Positions 33,113-45,394 of a stretch of 64,000 nt of DNA are shown here, piece after piece. Location: positions 2,294,001-2,358,000 of the forward strand of contig NZ_CP097263.1 of assembly GCF_028622115.1 (NCBI RefSeq). The letters are read 5' to 3'. Made by a program: the position numbers and the translations under genes. The notes beneath the pieces were generated by a model that was not told the origin of the DNA, did no database searches, and saw nothing but the letters and a program-made list of their open reading frames with translations. Origin of the DNA: Kutzneria chonburiensis (lineage in GTDB: Bacteria > Actinomycetota > Actinomycetes > Mycobacteriales > Pseudonocardiaceae). Position 1 is the first letter of the stretch. Every line of letters begins with the position of its first letter.

Positions 33113-34648
33113 ATGATCGAGGACTGGTCGGACGAGGTAGCCCAGATCCAGCGCCGCCGCGAGCGGGCGACCGGCCTCGGCGGACCGGACAAGATCGCCC
33201 GCCAGCACGCCGGCGGACGGCTGACCGTGCGGGAACGCATCGAGGCCCTGGCCGACCAGGGCAGCTTCACCGAGATCGGCGCGCTGGCCGGCTTCCCCAA
33301 CGCCGACGGGACCGTCACGCCGGCCAACTTCGTCACCGGCACGGCCCGTGTCGACGGCCGCAAGGTGGTGCTCGGCGCCGACGACTTCACCGGGCGCGGC
33401 GGGTCCGGCGACGCCGCGATCCACGCCAAGCAGGTGTACTCCGAGCAGCTCGCCGGCCAGTTCCGACTGCCGCTGATCCGCCTGCTCGACGGGGCCAGCG
33501 GCGGCGGCAGCGTGAAGATGATCGAGCAGGCCGGCTACAGCTATGTGCCGGTCAACCCCGGCTGGGACCACGTCGTCGACAACCTGTCCACGGTGCCGGT
33601 GGTCTCGGCCTGTCTCGGGCCGGTGGTGGGGCTCGGCGCGGCCCGCGCGGTGATGTCGCACCTGTGCGTGCTGGTCGAGGGCCTGGCCCAGCTGTTCGTC
33701 GCCGGCCCGCCGGTCGTCAAGGGCGGCATCGGCGAGGACGTGGACAAGGAGCAGCTCGGCGGCGCGGAGGTGCACCGCCGCAACGGGAACGTGGACCGCT
33801 TCGTGGCCACCGAGGCCGAGGCGTTCGCCGTGATCCGGCAGTTCCTGTCGTACCTGCCGTCCAGCGTTCATGATCTGCCTCCCGTCACGACCTGCGACAA
33901 CGTCCCCGATCCCGAGCCGCTGCTGTCGGCCATCCCGCGCAACCCACGGCGGCCGTACCGGATCGCCCCGATCCTGGACGCGCTCTTCGACACCGGTTCG
34001 GTCTTCCGCTACGCCGACTACGGCGGCGCCACCGTCACCGCGCTGGCCCGCCTCGACGGCCATCCGGTCGGAGTCGTGGCCACCGACCCGTATCGCGGCA
34101 ACACGCTCTCCGCCGCCGGCGCACTGGCGCTGACCCGCCTGGTTGACCTGTGCGAGACCTTCCACCTGCCGCTGGTCAGCCTCACCGACCAGGGCGGCAT
34201 GACCATCGGCACCGCCGCCGAACGCGCCGGCACGCTACGAGCCGGCGCCCGCGCCATCAGCGCCGTCTACCAGGCCCGTGTGCCGCAGGCCGAACTGATC
34301 CTGCGCCGTGTGTACGGGGTCGGCGGCGCCGGCATCGTCAACCGCCATCGCGGTGGCCGCAGCTGGGCCTGGCCCTCGGGCGACTGGGGCTCACTGCCGG
34401 CCAAGGGCGGCATCGAGGCCGCCTACCGCGCCGAACTGGCACGCGCCGAGGACCCCGAGGCCGACCTGGCAGCAATCCAGGAGCGCCTGGCCACGCTCAC
34501 GTCCCCGTTCCGCACGGCCGAGCACTTCGGCGTGCAAGACATCATCGACCCGCGCGAGAGCCGAACCCTGCTGTGCGAGTGGGTGCACGACGCCTACCGG
34601 CTACTACCGGCACAGGTGGGCCCACCCAACTGGGGAACCCGGCCCTAG
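33113..34648 (+). CDS. acyl-CoA carboxylase carboxyltransferase (beta-type) subunit
   Basis: A 511-residue carboxyltransferase with two crotonase-like halves. Features are ARQHAGGRLTVRERIEALAD, GASGGGSVKMIEQAG, ACLGPVVGLGAARAVMSHL, then in the C-terminal half FRYADYGGATVTALARLDG, LTDQGGMTIGTAAERAG and VYGVGGAGIVNRH. It transfers CO2 from carboxybiotin to an acyl-CoA. No biotin carboxylase is nearby, so the partner is elsewhere and the acyl-CoA is undetermined. Sixteen bases separate it from the helicase gene. Confidence 0.92.
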   Translation: MIEDWSDEVAQIQRRRERATGLGGPDKIARQHAGGRLTVRERIEALADQGSFTEIGALAGFPNADGTVTPANFVTGTARVDGRKVVLGADDFTGRGGSGDAAIHAKQVYSEQLAGQFRLPLIRLLDGASGGGSVKMIEQAGYSYVPVNPGWDHVVDNLSTVPVVSACLGPVVGLGAARAVMSHLCVLVEGLAQLFVAGPPVVKGGIGEDVDKEQLGGAEVHRRNGNVDRFVATEAEAFAVIRQFLSYLPSSVHDLPPVTTCDNVPDPEPLLSAIPRNPRRPYRIAPILDALFDTGSVFRYADYGGATVTALARLDGHPVGVVATDPYRGNTLSAAGALALTRLVDLCETFHLPLVSLTDQGGMTIGTAAERAGTLRAGARAISAVYQARVPQAELILRRVYGVGGAGIVNRHRGGRSWAWPSGDWGSLPAKGGIEAAYRAELARAEDPEADLAAIQERLATLTSPFRTAEHFGVQDIIDPRESRTLLCEWVHDAYRLLPAQVGPPNWGTRP

Positions 34649-34664
34649 TGGCAAGATCGAGCCG

Positions 34665-37921
<3,257 letters not shown>

Positions 37922-39317
37922 CCACCCGGCAGCCGCCAGCTCACCTGCCAGCCCGTCAGCTGCGCACCGGTCAGATTGGTGATCGTCACCGCCGCCTGAT
38001 ACCCCGTCGACCAGCTGTTCATCAAGTCATACCGAGCCGAGCAGCTGGCCGAGGACGACACCGGATCGGCCGCCTCGCCGCTGGTGGTCGACGTCGGCGC
38101 GGGAACCGAGGTCGCGCCGATCGGATGCTGCGGCGACGCCACCGTATGCACGGCGAACTGCTGCGCCACCACTAGACCCACAGCCACCACGGCCGCCGCC
38201 ACCGGCACGGCCAACGCCAACCACCGACCCACCGGCGAACCCCGACGCGGCGCCGGCATCCGCTGCGTGCCCGGCTGCCCCGGCGCTCCGACCGCCTGGG
38301 CCATCAGCGGGGCGACCGACGGCGTCATCGGCGGTGCCGGCAGAGGGGACGAACCGGCCAACAGCTGCTCGAACCGGTCCGCCACCTCCACCATCGTCGG
38401 ACGCGTCTCCGGATCCCGCCGCAGCATCTCCACCAGCAGATCCGCCACGGCGCCGCCGCGCGTCGGCGGCGTGATCTCCCCGTAGGCGACCTGGTGCAAC
38501 AGCGCGATCGTGTTCTGGTCCATCCCGTACGGCGGCTTGCCCTCGAAAGCCGCGTACAAGGTCGAACCCAGCGAGAACACGTCCGAACGCGGACTGCTCT
38601 CCGACCCGGTCGCCACCTCAGGCGCGAGGTAGGCCGGGGTGCCCGCGAGAATGCCCGCCGCGGTCACCGCCCCGTCGTCGGACGCCCGCGCGATCCCGAA
38701 ATCCGTGATCTTGGCCGTGCCGTCCTCGGCCAGCAACACGTTGTCCGGCTTCACATCCCGGTGCACGATGCCCAACTCGTGCGCCGCCGCCAACGCCGAG
38801 GCCACCTGGAAGCCGATCGTCGCCAACTCCGTCGGCGACAACACACCCTTGCCCTCCACGACGTCGGACAGACTCCGCGAGGGCAGGTACTCCATCACCA
38901 GACACGGCCGGCCGTCGTGCTCCACCACGTCATGCACGGAAATCGCGTTGGGATGCTGGAGCCGGGCGGTGATGCGACCCTCACGCTCGGCCCGCGCCAC
39001 CGCCTCCCGCTCACTGGCGTCGTCGGGGGACAGGCCGCGCACCGTCACCAACTTCAACGCGACATCGCGGTTCAGCCGCTCGTCCCGGCCACGCCACACC
39101 GCACCCATGGCGCCGCGTCCGATGCACGACACCAGGCGGTAGCGCCCGTCGATCAACTCACCACTGTCCGGCACACCGCTACCTACGCGGAGATCGGCTG
39201 ACCGGATCAGTGAACCCGAATCCGGGTTTGAACGTCCTCCCTCACAGGAACCCCGCAAGGGCGTCCGCTAGCATTCCGCCCACCCCGACACCCCCACTGC
39301 GAGACGGCCGACCACAC

Positions 39318-39974
39318 ATGCCCGAGCACATGACGGTCCACCTCCCCGCACCACTGGCCTTGATCCGGCGTGGCGCCCAGCACCTGCTGGAATCCACCCT
39401 GGTCCCGCTTGGCCTGTTCTACCTCGTCTTCACCATCGTCGGCCTGCAGGGCGCGCTGTTCGCCGCCCTCGGCTGGTCGCTGGCCGCACTGGCCCGACGC
39501 GTCGTGCTGCGCAAGGAAATCCCCGCCGTGCTGTGGGTGACCACCGCGCTGCTCTGCGTGCGCACCCTCGTCGGCTACCTCACCGGCAGCGTCTTCCTCT
39601 ACTTCCTACAGCCCACCGTGCAGAATTTCGCCTTCGCCGCGATCCTGCTGGCCACGCTGCCGCTCAACCGCCCGCTGCTGGCCAAGCTGGCCGACGACTT
39701 CTGCGCATTCCCCACCGTGGTCACCGGCCACCCCCACGTGCAGAAGTTCTTCCGCCAGGTCTCGTTCCTGTGGGCGCTGGTGTTCATCACCAACGGCGTC
39801 ACCACGCTGTGGGCCCTGGCCAGCGCCACCGTCGGCAGCTTCCTCATGGTCAGCACCGCCGGCTCCTACAGCATGGTCGCCATCGGCATCGCGGTCTCCC
39901 TGCTGTGGTTCCGCCGCCTGCTCAAGTCCCACGGCATCACGCTGCGCCTCGGTCAGAAGACGGTCGCCGCCTAG
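39318..39974 (+). CDS. VC0807-like multi-pass membrane protein
   Basis: A 218-residue integral membrane protein with about six helices (LVPLGLFYLVFTIVGLQGALFAALGWSLAAL, VLWVTTALLCVRTLVGYLTG, FAFAAILLATLPL, FLWALVFITNGVTTLWAL). The arrangement resembles VC0807-family proteins; function unknown. ATG 39318, or ATG 39330, is the start. It is divergent from the kinase gene and convergent with the GNAT gene, sharing a CTAG at the stop codons. Confidence 0.75.
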   Translation: MPEHMTVHLPAPLALIRRGAQHLLESTLVPLGLFYLVFTIVGLQGALFAALGWSLAALARRVVLRKEIPAVLWVTTALLCVRTLVGYLTGSVFLYFLQPTVQNFAFAAILLATLPLNRPLLAKLADDFCAFPTVVTGHPHVQKFFRQVSFLWALVFITNGVTTLWALASATVGSFLMVSTAGSYSMVAIGIAVSLLWFRRLLKSHGITLRLGQKTVAA

Positions 39975-40450
39975 ACCAGGCTCTTGCCGAACCAGTGATC
40001 GGCGTGCGGCGAGTCGTTGAACGCCGGGATCTCGACGTATCCGTGGCGCGCGTACAGCCGACGCGCTTCGACCAGGTCCTTCCGCGTGTCCAAGCGGGCG
40101 GTCGTCAGCCCAGCGCAGACGGCCGCCCGTTCCAGTTCCCGCAGCAGCACGGCCGCCCCGCCCCGACCCCGTAGCGACGGGCGCACGTAGATGCGGGTCA
40201 GCTCGGCCAGGCCAGGGGAGGGCACCCGGAAGCCGCCACACCCGGCCGGCTCACCGTCGTACGAGGCCGCGAGCAGCAGGCCGGTCGGCGGCACCAGGTC
40301 GTCGCTGGGCTCGTCGGCCAGCACCTGATCAATTTCGGCCGCCGGCGCCGGTCGTCCCCAGTAGCGGTGGACGATGTCCGTGAAGTACTCCCGCAGCAGG
40401 CCCGCGCCCACCGCACTGTTGGGATCGACGGCCTCGACTGTCCACGTCAC
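39971..40450 (-). CDS. GNAT-family N-acetyltransferase
   Basis: A 159-residue GNAT protein from GTG 40450 (VTWTVEAVDPNSA). It has the strand-loop GLAELTRIYVRPSLRGRGGAAVLLRELE, where RGRGGA is the acetyl-CoA loop, and the C-terminal RRLYARHGYVEIPAFNDSPHADHWFGKSL, typical of MarR-associated or YitI-type acetyltransferases. The long upstream frame is antisense to the next gene and is not used. Divergent from the SRPBCC gene. Confidence 0.9.
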   Translation of the reverse strand: MTWTVEAVDPNSAVGAGLLREYFTDIVHRYWGRPAPAAEIDQVLADEPSDDLVPPTGLLLAASYDGEPAGCGGFRVPSPGLAELTRIYVRPSLRGRGGAAVLLRELERAAVCAGLTTARLDTRKDLVEARRLYARHGYVEIPAFNDSPHADHWFGKSLV

Positions 40451-40507
40451 CGCCGCATCCTGACCTTTCGGACCGGTCGGCGACGACCGATTTTCCCGTG
40501 CATGCCG

Positions 40508-40536
40508 TTGCCAGTATATTCCCGTAGGGCTATATT
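40508..40536 (+). promoter_or_regulatory. strong sigma70-type promoter, leaderless
   Basis: TTGCCA (40508-40513), a 17-base spacer, and TATATT (40531-40536), seven bases before the ATG at 40544. The start would fall at or next to the ATG, so the transcript is leaderless. A second TATATT at 40515-40520 lies in the spacer. Confidence 0.75.
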
Positions 40537-40543
40537 CGCGGCC

Positions 40544-41275
40544 ATGGACCCGACACTCGGCACCCACACCGACGGCCGCCCGGCGCTGCGCTTCGAACGC
40601 CACCTCAAGCACGCGCCCGAGGTCGTGTGGCGGGCCATCACCGACCCCGACCAGCTCAACGCCTGGTACCCGATCCGCGCCCTGATCATCGACCTGCGCA
40701 TCGGCGGCCGCATCGACTTCGACGGCATGCACGCCGTCGTCACCCAGCTCGACCCACCCAAGGTCTTCGCCTTCTCCGAACACGCCCCGCCCGAGATGCA
40801 CCGCGAGAGCGACGACCTCATCCACTTCGAGCTCACCCCCGACGGCGACGGCTGCCGGCTCGTGTTCACCCACGTCTTCGACGACCGCCCCGCCGCCGCC
40901 AGCTACGGCTCCGGCTGGACCGTCTGCCTCAACGCCCTCGTCGCGGCGGTCAATGGAGAGGAGGTGCGGATGGAACGGCCTTCCGACCAGCACCACGAGC
41001 AGCTCATCCACCAGTTCGGCCTGGACCAGGGGAGTGTCACCCCAATCGGCGACGGGTACGAGATCCGCTTCTCCCGGCAGCTCACCCGGCCGATCGACGT
41101 CGTCCAGGCCGCACTGGGAGACCTGGCCACCGACGCGCACATCGAGCTGTCCGCCGGCACCGGTCACGGCGCACGCCTCGAGCTCACCCGAACCGTGGCT
41201 TCGGCAGACCAAGCCGACCTCGACGGCTGGCGTCAGCGCATCAACGACCTGGTCCGCCGCATCACAGCCGATTGA
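40544..41275 (+). CDS. SRPBCC / AHSA1-like protein, two-domain
   Basis: A 243-residue protein with an N-terminal AHSA1-type domain (ALRFERHLKHAPEVVWRAITDPDQLNAWYPI; DFDGMHAVVTQLDPPKVFAF; GWTVCLNALVAAV). The C-terminal ~95 residues (GYEIRFSRQLTRPIDVVQAALG and onward) look like a second, diverged copy of the START-like fold or a dimerisation region. No ligand can be assigned. The start is set by the promoter immediately upstream. Confidence 0.88.
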   Translation: MDPTLGTHTDGRPALRFERHLKHAPEVVWRAITDPDQLNAWYPIRALIIDLRIGGRIDFDGMHAVVTQLDPPKVFAFSEHAPPEMHRESDDLIHFELTPDGDGCRLVFTHVFDDRPAAASYGSGWTVCLNALVAAVNGEEVRMERPSDQHHEQLIHQFGLDQGSVTPIGDGYEIRFSRQLTRPIDVVQAALGDLATDAHIELSAGTGHGARLELTRTVASADQADLDGWRQRINDLVRRITAD

Positions 41276-42067
41276 GCGCCGCGTGCAGAAACTCGTCCCG
41301 CCGCGCGTTCAAGGTCGGGCCATCCAGATCGGGCCGGCCCTGGTCGACCGCGTTCGGCAGCCACTCACCGACATCCGGCGGCGTGCTCAGCGACGCCACG
41401 ACATCCCAGTACGCCACATCCGGCGCCTCACGGCCGGCCTTGTCCCGCCAGCCGTCCAGGATGCGATCCGCGTACTCCGGTCCGTAGAACAAGGCCGCAT
41501 CACACCGCAGGGAACCCAGATCCACGCCCGGATGGCCGACGCCCGCACAGTCCCAGTCGATGACCGCCACCAGCTCGCCGTCCACCCACATCGTGTTGCC
41601 CTGCCACAGATCCCCGTGCACCAGCACCGTCGGATGCGGCGGCTCCGGCCGCGAGGCCATCGCCTCCATCGCCCGCAGCAGCAGGGAGAGGCGGTCCGGC
41701 GGGCCCGCCAGTCGTCGAAGTCCACCAGCTCGATCGGCCGATGCCGCGCCGGCAAGTCCTTGCTGGGAGCCAACTCCACCGCGTGGATGGCTGCCGCGGC
41801 CGCGCCGATCGCCTCCAGCCTGTTCGGCCCGGGTTCAGTCGGAATCAGGCTGCTGCCCGGCACCACCGAGATCAACAGCTCAGTGTCGTTGCTCGACAAC
41901 ACCCTCGGCGCCGGCACACCGTTGGCCTCGGCCACCGTCAGCGCGGCGATCTCCGTGTCGAACGGGCCCTGGTCGCGCAGCACCGCCTGACGGCCGTCCG
42001 CGTAGGTCAGCAGCCAGGGCGACTTGCTGCCCTCGCGCAGCCCGACCCGCGAGATCACCGTTTCCAT
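41262..42067 (-). pseudogene. APH-like phosphotransferase, frameshifted
   Basis: The N-terminal frame (from ATG 42067) reads GLREGSKSPWLLTYADGRQAVLRDQG, IHAVELAP and VDFDDWRA, then loses the family. The C-terminal frame gives VLVHGDLWQGNTMWVDGELVAVIDWDCAGVGHPGVDLGSL, the intact APH catalytic loop and metal-binding motif. Adding one C in the GGGCCC at 41701-41706 joins them as DWRAPPDRLSLLLRAMEAM, restoring about 268 residues. Conservation on both sides favours an assembly error. The substrate is unknown. It is divergent from the PrmC-like gene. Confidence 0.82.
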
Positions 42068-42097
42068 GCGGCGGAGCGTAGGGGAGACCGCTACTGT

Positions 42098-42915
42098 GTG
42101 CCGACCGTTTTTGTTGCAGGGGAGTGCCTGATCGACATCGTCACCAGGCTTCGGGCGGCGGGCTGCGTGTTCGCCGAGGACGAGGCCGCATTGCTGACCG
42201 CCGCCGCGACATCGTCGGCCGACCTCGAGTCCATGGTGGACAGACGGGTCGGGGAGAGCCGTTGGAGCAGATCGTCGGCTGGGCCGAGTTCTGCGGGCTG
42301 CGCATCGCCGTCGAGCCCACGGTTTTCGTGCCTCGCCGCCGCACCGAGTTCTTGGTGTCCCAGGCTTCCGCACTGGTTTCCCCAGGCGCTGTCGTCGTCG
42401 ACCTGTGTTGCGGCTCCGGGGCCATCGGCGTCGCCACCGTAGCCGGATTGTCCGATTTCACCCTGTACGCCACCGACATCGACCCGGCCGCCGTCCGCTG
42501 CGCCCGCCGCAACGTCGAACCCGTTGGCGGACAGGTATTTTTCGGCGATCTCTACGCCGCCTTGCCGTCGGCCATCCGTGGGCAGGTCGACGTGTTGCTC
42601 GTCAACGCCCCGTACGTGCCGACCGATGACATAGGGCTCATGCCGCCCGAGGCACGTGACCACGAGGCCCGGGTCGCGTTGGACGGCGGCATCGACGGCT
42701 TGGAGATTCACCGCCGCGTCGCCAGCGACGCATCGGCGTGGCTCAAGCCCGGCGGGCACGTGCTGATCGAGACCAGCGTTCGCCAGGCGGCCTCCACAGA
42801 GCGTTTGCTCACCGACGCCGGCCTGGAAGCTCGCGTAGAGCACTCGGAGGAGGTCTCCGGCACGGTCGCGGTGGGACGCCGGCCGGCTAGCAGGGGCTCC
42901 ACATCCACGACTTAA
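42098..42915 (+). pseudogene. PrmC/HemK-like N5-glutamine methyltransferase, frameshifted
   Basis: The first frame reads LIDIVTRLRAAGCVFAEDEA and ADLESMVDRRVGE; the rest, in the next frame, reads EPLEQIVGWAEFCGLRIAVEP, FVPRRRTEFLV, VVDLCCGSGAIGVA and DVLLVNAPYVPTD. The last is the NPPY-type catalytic motif, here NAPY. An extra G in the GGGG run at 42251-42254 joins them. Length then matches the family (about 272 residues). GTG 42098 is a possible start; CTG 42128 with GGGGAG upstream is another. An assembly error is as likely as inactivation. Confidence 0.8.
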
Positions 42916-42931
42916 CATAATGTAGATTATC
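42916..42931. promoter_or_regulatory. CATAAT-N4-ATTAT operator-like dyad, copy 1
   Basis: CATAAT GTAG ATTATC right after the PrmC-like stop. It has the same half-sites and 4-base spacing as the perfect dyad at 43173-43192. The intervening DNA up to 43172 has no convincing gene. Confidence 0.5.
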
Positions 42932-43172
42932 GGCCTTACGACAGCGAGCGTCTCAGCCTGGGCTGAAGGCATGCTGATGAGCTGTCCAGACGCTGGATTC
43001 GCCTCAATGGGCAATCAACGCCGCTGCGTGTGCGCTCAGAGCTATCGTCGGCGCGGTGACCGTGTGGACGGCGGGCTGGACAGGACTGAAAGGCGCTCAG
43101 GGGCGGATCGGGAGCGTCGGATCCCCCTGGAGGCGTCGCCGCCGGTATCGACCGGGACAAGCGGACTTTTCA

Positions 43173-43192
43173 TGCATAATCGCCATTATGCA
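43173..43192. promoter_or_regulatory. perfect TGCATAAT-N4-ATTATGCA operator
   Basis: A perfect 8-bp inverted repeat with spacer CGCC, 55 bases before the ATG of the carboxymuconolactone decarboxylase-like gene. The A/T-rich palindrome in high-GC DNA looks like a MarR- or TetR-type operator. A further 6-bp dyad (ACACTG...CAGTGT, 43202-43219) follows, perhaps a second site or a leader hairpin. Confidence 0.7.
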
Positions 43193-43246
43193 GCAAAACG
43201 GACACTGATCGTCCAGTGTAGACCAGGGAGCACAGGGGAGTCACGC

Positions 43247-43833
43247 ATGTCGGACGAGATGGCACGGCTGCACGAGCGTGGGCGGGACACCTTTGCCGAG
43301 CTGGTGGACGGCGGGAAGGAGCGGCTGGATCAGCTGTTCCGGGCCTCCCCTGGGCTCGCCGAGCTGGCGGTGGGCACGGTGTACGGGCATCTCTCCCACC
43401 GGCCGGCCCTGGACGAACGTACCCGCGAGGCGGTGGCGATCGCGGCGATCGTGGCGGCGGGATGCTGGGAGTCTCCCTGTCGGTGCACGTCAAGACGGGT
43501 CTGGCGGCTGGGCTGACGCCGGCGGAGATCAGCGAGATCCTGGTCGAGACGGCGGCCTTCGCGGGCTTCCCGAGGGCGGTCAGCGCGGTGTCGAAGCTGC
43601 CGGAGCTGTTCGAGGCGGCGGGCTCCCGCGTGCCGCCGGAGCCGGCGCCGAGAGAGGTTCTGCTGAGCAACCTGGACCAACTCGAAGGGCTGAGCGAGTA
43701 CGAGGTCCAGGTGCTCACGACCGGCCCGAACACGGCAGTGGCGCTGTTCAGGGACGGCCAGGGCACGCTGGTGGCTTCGGCACAGGCCGACACGTCCGGC
43801 GGGAAGATCGAGATGCTCACCGTGCTGCGCTGA
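43247..43833 (+). pseudogene. carboxymuconolactone decarboxylase (AhpD-like) family protein, frameshifted
   Basis: The frame from ATG 43247 (GGGAG upstream) reads FAELVDGGKERLDQLF, VYGHLSHRPALDERTREAVAIAAIVAAG, then breaks. The next frame continues MLGVSLSVHVKTGLAAGLTPAEISEILVETAAFAGFPRAVSAV. Adding one G to GGG at 43459-43461 joins them. The family helix where AhpD has CxxC has no cysteine, so it is the decarboxylase-like type, not a peroxidase. The C-terminal 60 residues (LSEYEVQVLTTGPNTAVALFRD) form an extra beta-rich part. The palindromic operators upstream suggest regulation by an aromatic or oxidant signal. Confidence 0.8.
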
Positions 43834-43835
43834 AA

Positions 43836-43962
43836 GCGGATTCGCGCCGGTCTCTGGACCGGTTGCCGCATTTCGGGCGCCGCGACCGACGTGCCCCACC
43901 GGGGAACCGGATGCGGCGCTCGAAATGCGGCAAGGGAAGAGACCGGATCAGAGCGAATCCGC
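43836..43962. repeat. 127-bp imperfect inverted repeat before tyrosine recombinase
   Basis: Nested matching arms: 43836-43845 with 43953-43962 (10 bp), 43847-43855 with 43938-43946 (9 bp), 43863-43875 with 43921-43933 (13 bp), and 43876-43883 with 43913-43920 (7 of 8). It starts three bases after a stop codon and ends 54 bases before the recombinase start. It could be a terminator, a MITE-like element, or a recombinase target. Confidence 0.8.
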
Positions 43963-44016
43963 CCGCCGCGGCACGCGGCGCATGAAACTGTCAGGGGTGT
44001 GCGGTACAAGATCCAC

Positions 44017-45003
44017 ATGAGGCTTGTGGAGGCTCAGCTGGCGTTCTTCGCGGCGCGAAGGCCGCGGAAGGACTCGCCGCACACGACGGCGGCCTATCGG
44101 CGCGACCTGGCGGGTATCACGGCGCTGCTGGTCGACGAGATCGGCGGCGAGGCGGAGATGCTGATGGTCGAGGACCTGACGGGGCCGGCGCTGCGGGCGG
44201 TGTTCGGGGTGTTCGCGGACAGCCACGCGAAGTCCTCGGTGCTGCGGGCCTGGTCGACGTGGAACCAGTTCCTGACGTTCTGCGTGGCGGACGGCCTGCT
44301 GCCGGGCAACCCGATCGGGGCGGTGGCCCGCCCGCGTACCCCTCCCCTGTCCCCCAAGCCGCTACGTGGCGAGGACACGCCGGAGCGGCTGCTGGCGGCG
44401 GCCCGCAGCGGCGATCGCAAGGCGCGGGATCCCTGGCCGGAGCGGGATGTGCTGGTGATCGCGCTGGGGCTGCTGGCCGGGCTGAGGTCGGCGGAGATGC
44501 GCACGCTGACGGTGAATTCGCTGGTGGGGCGGCCGGGTGAGAAGCGCCTGCACGTTCACGGCAAGGGCAGCCGGGACCGGTCGATCCCGGTGGAGCCGTC
44601 GATGGAGAAGGTGATCGACACCTATCTGGCCTCGTGCCGGACCCGGTTTCCCAAGGAGCGGTTCGGGCGGGGTGCTCCCCTGCTGCGTGACCGGGCCGGC
44701 GGGCCGATCGGGCGGGGTGCGCTGGAGTACCTGGTGAAGTCCTGCTACCGCTGGGCGGGGTTGCACGACCGGGTGCCGGTGGGGGCGAGTCTGCACGCAC
44801 TGCGGCACACCTTCGCGACGCGGCTGGCCGAGGACGGGGCGACGGCGTCGGAGATCATGACGCTGCTGGGTCACGCGAGTCTGGCCACGAGCCAGAACTA
44901 CATCGAGGCGACGGGTCGGGAGCAGCGGGCGGCGGCGGCCAGCAACCGGACGTACCGTGCGCTGGATGTCGAGACGGGGCAGGCGGCTCCGACCTCGTCG
45001 TGA
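44017..45003 (+). CDS. XerC/D-like tyrosine recombinase
   Basis: A 328-residue integrase-type recombinase. The N-terminal SAM-like domain (LAFFAARRPRKDSPHTTAAYRRDLAG) is followed by the catalytic domain with the first Arg in GLLAGLRSAEMRTL, the Lys hairpin VHGKGSRDRSIPV, HALRHTFATRL (HxxR), LGHASLATSQNYIE with His and the nucleophile Tyr. All five key residues are present. It could equally start at GTG 43999. No phage or transposon genes, and no att repeat, are nearby except the 127-bp inverted repeat. It may be a chromosomal orphan rather than a mobile-element integrase. Confidence 0.92.
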   Translation: MRLVEAQLAFFAARRPRKDSPHTTAAYRRDLAGITALLVDEIGGEAEMLMVEDLTGPALRAVFGVFADSHAKSSVLRAWSTWNQFLTFCVADGLLPGNPIGAVARPRTPPLSPKPLRGEDTPERLLAAARSGDRKARDPWPERDVLVIALGLLAGLRSAEMRTLTVNSLVGRPGEKRLHVHGKGSRDRSIPVEPSMEKVIDTYLASCRTRFPKERFGRGAPLLRDRAGGPIGRGALEYLVKSCYRWAGLHDRVPVGASLHALRHTFATRLAEDGATASEIMTLLGHASLATSQNYIEATGREQRAAAASNRTYRALDVETGQAAPTSS

Positions 45004-45031
45004 CGCGAGCGGTGACGCGAGGAGAGCTGCG

Positions 45032-45394
45032 GTGAAGTACCTGCTGATGATCTACATGAACGACGAGACGTGGGCCGGGCTGTCGACCCGTGAGCGGGAC
45101 GCGGTGATGGCCGGGCACGACGAGTTCCAGCGGTTGACCCGGGAGTCCGGGGAGCTGCTGGACACCCATGCGCTGGGCGGTCCGTCGACGGCGGCGGTGG
45201 TGCGGGTGCGCGACGGGGAGCCGGTGGTGACCGACGGCCCTTTTGTCGAGACGAAGGAGTACCTGGCGGGGTATTACCTGATGGACTGTGAGTCGCGGGA
45301 GCGGGCGCTGGAGTTGGCGGCGATGATCCCGGACTCGCGGCACAATGCGACGGAGGTCTGGCCGGTGATGTTCTCAGCTGGGGTGGACGTGTGA
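45032..45394 (+). CDS. YCII/DGPF-domain protein
   Basis: A 120-residue YCII-family protein: KYLLMIYMNDETWAG at the N-terminus and the family motif TDGPFVETKEYLAGYYLMDCES, ending in VWPVMF. These small proteins accompany group ECF42 sigma factors in actinobacteria, and here its stop overlaps the sigma-factor start (GTGA). GGAGAG precedes the GTG at 45032. It is thought to act with the sigma factor, but its biochemical role is unknown. Confidence 0.94.
   Translation: MKYLLMIYMNDETWAGLSTRERDAVMAGHDEFQRLTRESGELLDTHALGGPSTAAVVRVRDGEPVVTDGPFVETKEYLAGYYLMDCESRERALELAAMIPDSRHNATEVWPVMFSAGVDV

Noticed and set aside
42936-43160. 74-codon minus-strand open frame in the 331-bp gap
   Set aside because: Low complexity (Pro/Arg/Ser), no ribosome site and no homology recognised.
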